Part shown: positions 23,124 through 27,173 of the stretch, piece by piece
How the letters are laid out: every line of letters begins with the position of its first letter
How positions within the stretch are numbered: the stretch's first letter is position 1
Origin: Rubrobacter sp.
GTDB taxonomy: Bacteria; Actinomycetota; Rubrobacteria; Rubrobacterales; Rubrobacteraceae
Reading direction: 5' to 3'
Assembly: GCA_016781885.1 (NCBI GenBank)
Contig: JADDPM010000008.1
Span: 1-27,173, forward strand
Length of the DNA: 27,173 nucleotides
The notes under the pieces: model-generated
Told to the model about the DNA's origin: nothing
Seen by the model: the letters and a program-made list of their open reading frames with translations, nothing else
The model's database searches: none
Translations under genes and position numbers: made by a program

Positions 23124-23208
23124 CAGCGTACCGCGCGCCCGGCGCCCGGCTCCACGTCCGGACGGCGGAAACCGCTCCCGGCCCGTGTCGCCCGCGCTTC
23201 TCCCGCGC

Positions 23209-24117
23209 TCATCGTTCTTCTACCTCCCCCTCATGGACGTAATAAGCCAGAAAGATCTCCTCCAGGCTCGGCCGCTCGTAGTCCATACCAACCAGCCTCC
23301 CTTTGGCAGCAAGCTTGACCACCTCGTCCAGGTTGTCGTGGAGCGTGAAGGTGATGTTCGCGCCGTCAGATTTGAGCTCCTCAACTCCCGGCAAGGCGGC
23401 GAAAGGACCGGCGTCCACGGGCTCGGCGAAGGTAAGGCTGACGTGGCGGAAGGACTTGTTGACGAGCGCGTCCGTGGTCTCTACCGTGACCAGCCGACCG
23501 TCGCGGATTATGCCGACCCGATCTGAGACGCGCTCGACCTCGGAGAGCACGTGTGAGGAGAAGAAAATGGTGCGACCCTCCGCCTTCGTCTCGGCGATGA
23601 TCTCTAGAAATTCCTCCTGCACCAGCGGGTCCAGCCCCCCGGTCGGCTCGTCGAGGATGAGGAGTGGCGGCCGGTGGAACATGGCCAGTATCAGCCCGAT
23701 CTTCTGCTTGTTCCCCCGCGAGAGCCGCCGCATCGGGCGCCGCAGGTCCGCGCCCAGCCTCCCGGCGAGCTCATGGGCGTAGCTGAGGTCTTCCACCCCA
23801 CGCAGCCTCGCGAAGAACCGCAGCAACCTCTCGCCGGTCATCCGGTCCTCCAGCGAGAACTCCCCCGGCAAGTTCCCGACCCGTTCCCGTATCGCCACGC
23901 TCTCCCGACGCGAGTCCATCCCGAAGACCTCCGCTCGTCCGCCGGTGGGATGAAGGAAGTTCAGGAGCGTTCGGATAGTGGTCGTCTTGCCAGCCCCGTT
24001 CGGACCGAGGAAGCCGAAGACCTCGCCCTCGTTCACCTCGAGGTTCACGTCCTCAACACCGCGGCTGCGGCGCCCGTAGGTCTTGGTAAGCCCCTCGGTC
24101 CTAATCACCGCGTCCAA
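23209..24117 (-). CDS. ABC exporter ATP-binding subunit
   Basis: A 302-residue ATPase. Walker A GPNGAGKTT is at 38-46, the signature LSRGNKQK at 132-139, Walker B LLILDEPTGGLD at 152-163 and the switch His189. The Q-loop position reads GNLPGEF, as in many drug-type ABC-2 ATPases. A ~75-residue C-terminal extension (HVSLTFAEPVDAGPF.. to the end) matches the DUF4162-like tail of this group. It powers the permease encoded just downstream. I start at TTG 24117 because GGGAGG precedes it; ATG 24141 has no ribosome binding site. The small membrane protein gene ends 60 bases upstream, so an exporter operon is likely. Confidence 0.93.
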   Translation of the reverse strand: MDAVIRTEGLTKTYGRRSRGVEDVNLEVNEGEVFGFLGPNGAGKTTTIRTLLNFLHPTGGRAEVFGMDSRRESVAIRERVGNLPGEFSLEDRMTGERLLRFFARLRGVEDLSYAHELAGRLGADLRRPMRRLSRGNKQKIGLILAMFHRPPLLILDEPTGGLDPLVQEEFLEIIAETKAEGRTIFFSSHVLSEVERVSDRVGIIRDGRLVTVETTDALVNKSFRHVSLTFAEPVDAGPFAALPGVEELKSDGANITFTLHDNLDEVVKLAAKGRLVGMDYERPSLEEIFLAYYVHEGEVEER

Positions 24118-24177
24118 CGTGCCTCCCTTCCGGCGCTCCATACCCGAAGAGCGGTAGGAAAGCGTACTTCACGCCGA

Positions 24178-24600
24178 TCACGACGGGACCGCCGAGTAGC
24201 AAAACTCACGCGGACCACGTGACGAGATCGTACCCAGCCGCGCGGTGCCATCGAGGTCAGCCAGCAGGAGGCCGCCGTCAGACCGGACAGGATCGAGGAG
24301 CTCACGCCCGGGCGCAGAACCGGAGATTGGCTTACCGTCCTCGCGTCCGAGGACGACCACGGGCCGCAGGGAGGCCAGGCCGAGCACGGCCCCGAGCGCC
24401 AGCAGGAGAAAGAAAGCGTCGGCATGTAAGTGAGAGAGTCCCTCGCCGAGCGGCCTTTGCGGATGGGGCAGCACGGTGACGGCGGCCACGACTATACCGA
24501 ACGCCCCGGTGAGCACGAAGGGAGGCAGCAACAGGGTTGCCGGGAGCAACCCGGCGAGCAACTCTACCCGGTTGACCCAGCCCGGTCCGCGAGCCTCCAC
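24178..24600 (-). CDS. Small membrane protein of the exporter operon
   Basis: About 140 residues. Two or three hydrophobic segments (ELLAGLLPATLLLPPFVLTGAFGIVVAAVTVL and ADAFFLLLALGAVLGLASLRPVVVLG) are followed by a soluble tail. No known family. I chose GTG 24600 because GGAG lies six bases before it. It lies upstream of, and on the same strand as, the ABC ATPase, so it may be an accessory part of that exporter. The tail after residue ~100 looks less typical, so the true C-terminus could be altered by a frame change. Confidence 0.55.
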   Translation of the reverse strand: MEARGPGWVNRVELLAGLLPATLLLPPFVLTGAFGIVVAAVTVLPHPQRPLGEGLSHLHADAFFLLLALGAVLGLASLRPVVVLGREDGKPISGSAPGRELLDPVRSDGGLLLADLDGTARLGTISSRGPREFCYSAVPS

Positions 24601-24695
24601 GCCTGTCTCCAATCGGCGTTAGACAGTACGCCAACTATAATCTCGGGCAAGAACGGTGTCTAAGAAAATATTCACCGGCGAAGGGGAGACCGATG

Positions 24696-25361
24696 CTAAC
24701 CGCCGAAGAGGCGGGACCAGAAGCCACGGCTCTTGAGGACCTGAAGCTCGGCTTCGAGCCGGGTGCGTTCCTCGACGAGGTTGGACTTCTCCTCGACCAG
24801 TTCGATGCGCTCCTCCACGAGCCGTTCGCGTTCCGTTTCGAGTCTGGCCTTCTCTTCTTCGAGGGTGGAGATAGTTCTCTCTTGCAGCTCGCGTTGGAAT
24901 TCAATCAGGTTGAGACGTTCGATCTCTGACCACAGCCGGTCTATCTCCATACGCGCCGCATCCCGCTCCTGCTTGACCTCCTCGATCTGGCGGGTCCGCT
25001 CTTCGAGGCGCGTCTTGTAATCCTGGCCCTGCTGAAGCAGGCGCTCGTAGCGCTCGAACGGTACGGCCGGCAGGCGCGAGGAGTCGGACCCGTACGGCGG
25101 CGCCTCGTCCCCGATCACCTCCCCCTCGAAGACTTCGTCCTCCTCCGACGTTCCCGTGTCGTTCCCCCCCCCGCTTGTACCCAACGTCCGCGCCAACTCC
25201 TCGACATCCGAGAGCAGGAGGCTGTAGCCGCCCCGGCTGGTGCGCTCGGCGCGCAGGCGTCCCTCGGCCACGTAGCGCCGGACCGTGCTCGCCGACCGGC
25301 CCAGGATCGCCGCCGCCCCGCCGAGCCCGATCTTCTCCTCCCTAACCTCCCTGGGGTCCAT
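24696..25361 (-). CDS. HTH (excisionase/MerR-like) protein with long coiled coil
   Basis: A 221-residue protein. The N-terminal ~55 residues are a winged helix-turn-helix of the excisionase/MerR type (GLGGAAAILGRSASTVRRYVAEGRLRAERT..GGYSLLLSDVEELA). An acidic linker follows, then an unbroken coiled coil of about 100 residues (ERLLQQGQDYKTRLEERT to LEAELQVL), and a short aromatic end FWSRLFGG that may touch the membrane. This layout is seen in actinobacterial DNA-organising or partition-like factors; no target is evident. I start at ATG 25361, since earlier codons in frame do not look like the domain. There is no strong ribosome binding site. It lies upstream of the exporter operon on the same strand. 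Confidence 0.8.
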   Translation of the reverse strand: MDPREVREEKIGLGGAAAILGRSASTVRRYVAEGRLRAERTSRGGYSLLLSDVEELARTLGTSGGGNDTGTSEEDEVFEGEVIGDEAPPYGSDSSRLPAVPFERYERLLQQGQDYKTRLEERTRQIEEVKQERDAARMEIDRLWSEIERLNLIEFQRELQERTISTLEEEKARLETERERLVEERIELVEEKSNLVEERTRLEAELQVLKSRGFWSRLFGG

Positions 25362-25611
25362 ACCAGAACATTCTACTGACCGCCGCAAGCAACGGCTAGG
25401 ATTTAGTGGTCAGCTGTCGCTAATCGACCTCCGCCAAGAACCGTTTTGCGCGGAATCGGGGCGCGCGATCCAACCGCAAAGCACAACCTAGCGTCAGTAC
25501 CGGCCTGCGATCGCCCACACCTCGCGAGCAAAGGGAGGGAGGCTATAGAGAAGGCTGAGAGCTGGCCGCTGATGACCAACGGCTATTTTTAAGCGGCTCT
25601 TCCTACTTGAG

Positions 25612-25812
25612 GTGGGGGTGATTGAGCCCTCCCCCGATGAGGAGACCCTCGAGGCCGCCCGAGCCTTCTGCGAAGGCTGCACCGTGAAGGACCTCTGCCT
25701 CACACTCGGTCAGGAACGGGACGAATGGGGCATCTGGGGCGGGGTTCTCCTCGAAGCAGGGAAGCCCGTCACTCAGGTCCGCCGCCCCGGCCGCCCCCGC
25801 AAGGCCGCCTGA
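25612..25812 (+). pseudogene. WhiB-like protein fragment lacking the first cluster cysteine
   Basis: A 66-residue frame from GTG 25612 with the C-terminal two-thirds of a WhiB regulator: ARAFCEGCTVKDLC (Cys-x2-Cys-x5-Cys), the turn EWGIWGGVLL, and a basic end RRPGRPRKAA like an AT-hook. WhiB proteins bind a 4Fe-4S cluster with four cysteines; the first, normally about 30 residues before the CxxC, is absent. The frame is closed upstream by TGA codons at 25570-25575, near where that cysteine should be. No ribosome binding site is visible. It is probably a decayed or truncated gene, although a short three-cysteine variant is possible. It ends six bases before the junction with unlike DNA. Confidence 0.6.
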
Positions 25813-25822
25813 CCCTCCTTGC
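25813..25822. other. Junction with compositionally different DNA
   Basis: To the left the WhiB-like frame ends normally. To the right, on the minus strand, a fumarase coding sequence runs in the opposite sense and loses similarity exactly here, after ISKE. No insertion sequence, repeat or tRNA marks the join. Confidence 0.6.
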
Positions 25823-26213
25823 TGATCCACTCCGCGTCGTCGGCGCCGGTCAGCACGCCCTCGGACTTCTTGCCCATCACGATCGCGGTGCCAGTGTCCT
25901 GGCACATCGGCAGCACGCCGCCCGCGGAGATGTTGACGTTCTTGAGCAGGTCGAGCGCGACGAACCGGTCGTTCCCCGACGCCTCGGGGTCGTCGATGAT
26001 CTTCCGCAGCTGCTGCAGATGCGCCGGCCGCAGGTAGTGGGCGTCGTGCATCGCCTCCGCGGTCAGCAGACGCAGCGCCTCCGGGTCCACCTGGAGGAAC
26101 GTCCGGCCGTTCGCCTCGAACGTCGAGACCCCCTCGGTGGTGATCAGTCGGTAGGGGGTGTCGTCCTGACCGGTCGGGAGGAGGTCGGAGTACCGGAACT
26201 CAGCGTCAGCCAC
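25818..26213 (-). pseudogene. Class I fumarate hydratase, N-terminal fragment
   Basis: The first ~131 residues of an iron-sulfur fumarase (class I, ~550 residues when whole), which hydrates fumarate to malate. EFRYSDLLPTGQDDTPYRLIT opens it, then LRLLTAEAMHDAHYLRPAHLQQL and NVNISAGGVLPMCQDTGTAIVMGKKSEGVLTGADDAEWIS, which contains the first cluster cysteine (MCQDTGT). After ISK the sequence should continue with GVYDAYTK but instead enters unrelated DNA. The start is GTG 26213. Codon use is more uniformly high-GC than in the rest of the window, as in Nocardioides-type genomes. It is divergent from the gene at 26295. Confidence 0.85.
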
Positions 26214-26294
26214 GGACGAGGATATCTGCCATGCTGTCACAGATTGGCCTCGGCCGGTGTCTTCATGCTGAGACCAGCAGACGAGGAGGAAGAC

Positions 26295-26837
26295 ATGACC
26301 AGCAACACCCGAGTCCCCAAGGCCGAGATCACCGGCGTCTACGGCGCAGTACTGAAGAGGTTCACCAGGAAGATGTTCGGCGAAGTGCCCGAGGCCCTCG
26401 GGGTGATGTGGCACAACCGGCCGGTGCTCAAGTTCAGCCTCGGCCTCGGCCAGAAGGCCGCCAAGTGGAACCAGTGCGACGAGGACCTGAAGTCCTACGC
26501 CCACATGGCGGTGGCATCCCTGATCGGCTGCACGTTCTGCCTCGACCTGGGGTACTTCCAGGCGCACAACGAGGGGCTCGACGTGGCTAAGGCCCGCGAG
26601 GTGCCGCGGTGGCGGGAATCGGACGTCTTCACGCCGCTGGAGCGCGACGTCATGGAGTACGCCGAGGCGATGCCGATGTGGCTCAACGGCGGGCCGGCGG
26701 CGCGGCTCGACCTGGACGGCGAGGTGAACACGGTGGCGAGCCTGGTGATCGAGGACGGCCGGATCACCCGGATCTACGCGATCCGCAACCCGCACAAGCT
26801 GGCCCGGCTCGACGAGGAGGCCGAGCTCAGCCGGTGA
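26295..26837 (+). CDS. Carboxymuconolactone decarboxylase / SigJ C-terminus fusion
   Basis: A 180-residue chimera. Residues 1-125 are an AhpD/CMD-type domain with the peroxidase-like pair Cys79-x2-Cys82 (GCTFC) and AHNEGLD; the family's last helices after MEYAEAM are missing. From about residue 127 the sequence becomes the SnoaL-like C-terminus of an ECF41 (SigJ) sigma factor: NGGPAARLDLDGEVNTVASLVIEDGRITRIYAIRNPHKLARLDE. ECF41 genes are typically next to CMD genes, so an in-frame deletion between the two neighbours is the simplest origin; the alternative is assembly error. The ATG has AGGAGGA upstream. Whether the product folds is doubtful. Confidence 0.85.
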   Translation: MTSNTRVPKAEITGVYGAVLKRFTRKMFGEVPEALGVMWHNRPVLKFSLGLGQKAAKWNQCDEDLKSYAHMAVASLIGCTFCLDLGYFQAHNEGLDVAKAREVPRWRESDVFTPLERDVMEYAEAMPMWLNGGPAARLDLDGEVNTVASLVIEDGRITRIYAIRNPHKLARLDEEAELSR

Positions 26838-26913
26838 CCGGGTTTGCTGGCTTTTCCAAGTTCCGGTGGGGTGAGCGGCGCGCCGGTGGGCGTGTGATGC
26901 GGGTGGGATAGGC

Positions 26914-26967
26914 GTCGAGGCCTCCAAGATCGGGTGCGACCAAGCAACCTGACCAGAAGGCCTCGAC
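26914..26967. repeat. Inverted repeat before the transposase start
   Basis: Perfect 10-base arms GTCGAGGCCT (26914-26923) and AGGCCTCGAC (26958-26967), 34 bases apart, end one base before the GTG start. They could fold to hide the start or bind the transposase. Confidence 0.6.
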
Positions 26968-26968
26968 T

Positions 26969-27173
26969 GTGTCCGAGCCTACGGCGTGTGGTGACGCGCG
27001 CTGCCATGCCGACGCCGCCTACTGCCCTCGCTGCGATCTGCTCGTTGGGCTCGACGGGCTGCACGTGATCGGCGTCGAACGAGGCGAAGAGGTTGGCGTG
27101 CTGACGGTGAGGGTGGAGTCGCCGCCGGCGCCGATGGACTGCCGGTCCTGCGGAGTGGTCGCCCACAGCCACG
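26969..27173 (+). CDS. ISL3-family transposase, N-terminus (runs off the end)
   Basis: GTG at 26969 opens 68 codons to the window end. The start has a Cys/His segment (ACGDARCHADAAYCPRC), then the family opening LLVGLDGLHVIGVERG, strand LTVRVES and the zinc-binding CRSCGVVAHSHG, where ISL3 transposases have a Cys-x2-Cys ribbon. The DDE catalytic core lies outside. Ending inside a multicopy element is typical of a contig edge. Confidence 0.8.
   Translation, partial: MSEPTACGDARCHADAAYCPRCDLLVGLDGLHVIGVERGEEVGVLTVRVESPPAPMDCRSCGVVAHSH

Larger units (their letters stand above)
26849..27173 (+). mobile_element. Left end of an ISL3-family insertion sequence
   Basis: GGCTTTTCCAAGTTCCGGTG at 26849 resembles the GGCTCTTCC terminal repeats of actinobacterial ISL3 elements, and a transposase of that family begins at 26969. 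The eight bases before it (26841-26848) would be the target duplication. The element continues beyond the window, so the right end cannot be checked. Confidence 0.7.

Noticed and set aside
23124..23208. N-terminal extension of the ABC permease from the ATG overlapping the ATPase stop
   Set aside because: That ATG is in a different frame from the permease; a frameshift would be needed and I see no homologous sequence that demands it.
25725..26837. One long 370-residue plus-strand protein
   Set aside because: The first ~190 codons are antisense to the fumarase fragment; the real gene starts at ATG 26295 with a good ribosome binding site.
25773..26927. One long 384-residue minus-strand protein
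   Set aside because: Everything before GTG 26213 is antisense to the CMD/SigJ gene; only 25818-26213 is fumarase.

Overview
The window reads as a high-GC actinobacterial chromosome segment, most likely from Rubrobacter or a close relative. This is an inference from gene content and style: meso-diaminopimelate (DAP) pathway genes lysC-dapA-dapB and dapF, a DUF815 ATPase, a DUF1360 membrane protein, a WhiB-type fragment, and many GTG/TTG starts. The last ~1.36 kb (from about 25818) has a different codon style, closer to Nocardioides-like actinobacteria, and begins abruptly inside a truncated fumarase. It may be a recombination product or an assembly chimera.

Layout. 1-520: almost featureless, with one weak ORF running off the left edge. 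522-5162: universal stress protein (-), membrane glycosyltransferase and a small unknown protein (+), an NiaP-like MFS transporter (+), and an isoprenylcysteine-methyltransferase-like membrane protein (-). 5201-6629: a wrecked PhoD-type phosphatase. 6801-7313: DUF1360 protein. 7505-10414: overlapping lysC-dapA-dapB operon. 10450-12733: a lower-GC accessory island holding an IS1595-type transposase remnant and a four-gene minus-strand cassette: a 54-aa charged protein, a TIGR04255 protein, an acidic coiled-coil protein and a 'SQSCDLE' protein broken by one stop codon. The cassette is preceded by a candidate promoter and four imperfect palindromes repeated at exactly 20 bp. 12866-17286: S9 peptidase, ZIP-transporter remnant, GNAT acetyltransferase, small HTH protein, dapF, and a frameshifted secreted beta-repeat protein. 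17708-20668: REC-PAS-PAS-PAS histidine kinase and its NarL-type response regulator, whose HTH carries two frameshifts. 20967-25361: a minus-strand group with a DUF815 ATPase, an ABC-2 type exporter, a small membrane protein and an HTH/coiled-coil protein. 25612-27173: WhiB-like fragment, the junction, a truncated fumarase, a carboxymuconolactone decarboxylase/SigJ fusion, and the left end of an ISL3-family insertion sequence.

How genes work together. LysC, DapA, DapB and DapF cover four steps of lysine/meso-DAP synthesis. An internal start in lysC probably gives a separate regulatory beta subunit, and dapF appears to have a leaderless promoter. The kinase and regulator form a two-component system whose output domain is broken as read. 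The TIGR04255 cassette is the best candidate for an undescribed system: compact, overlapping, foreign in base composition, next to transposase debris, and under what looks like a dedicated operator array.

Broken genes are unusually frequent. Some carry substitution-type nonsense codons and lost metal ligands (phoD), which indicates true decay. Others carry isolated one-base indels (response regulator, secreted protein), which could be sequencing errors.
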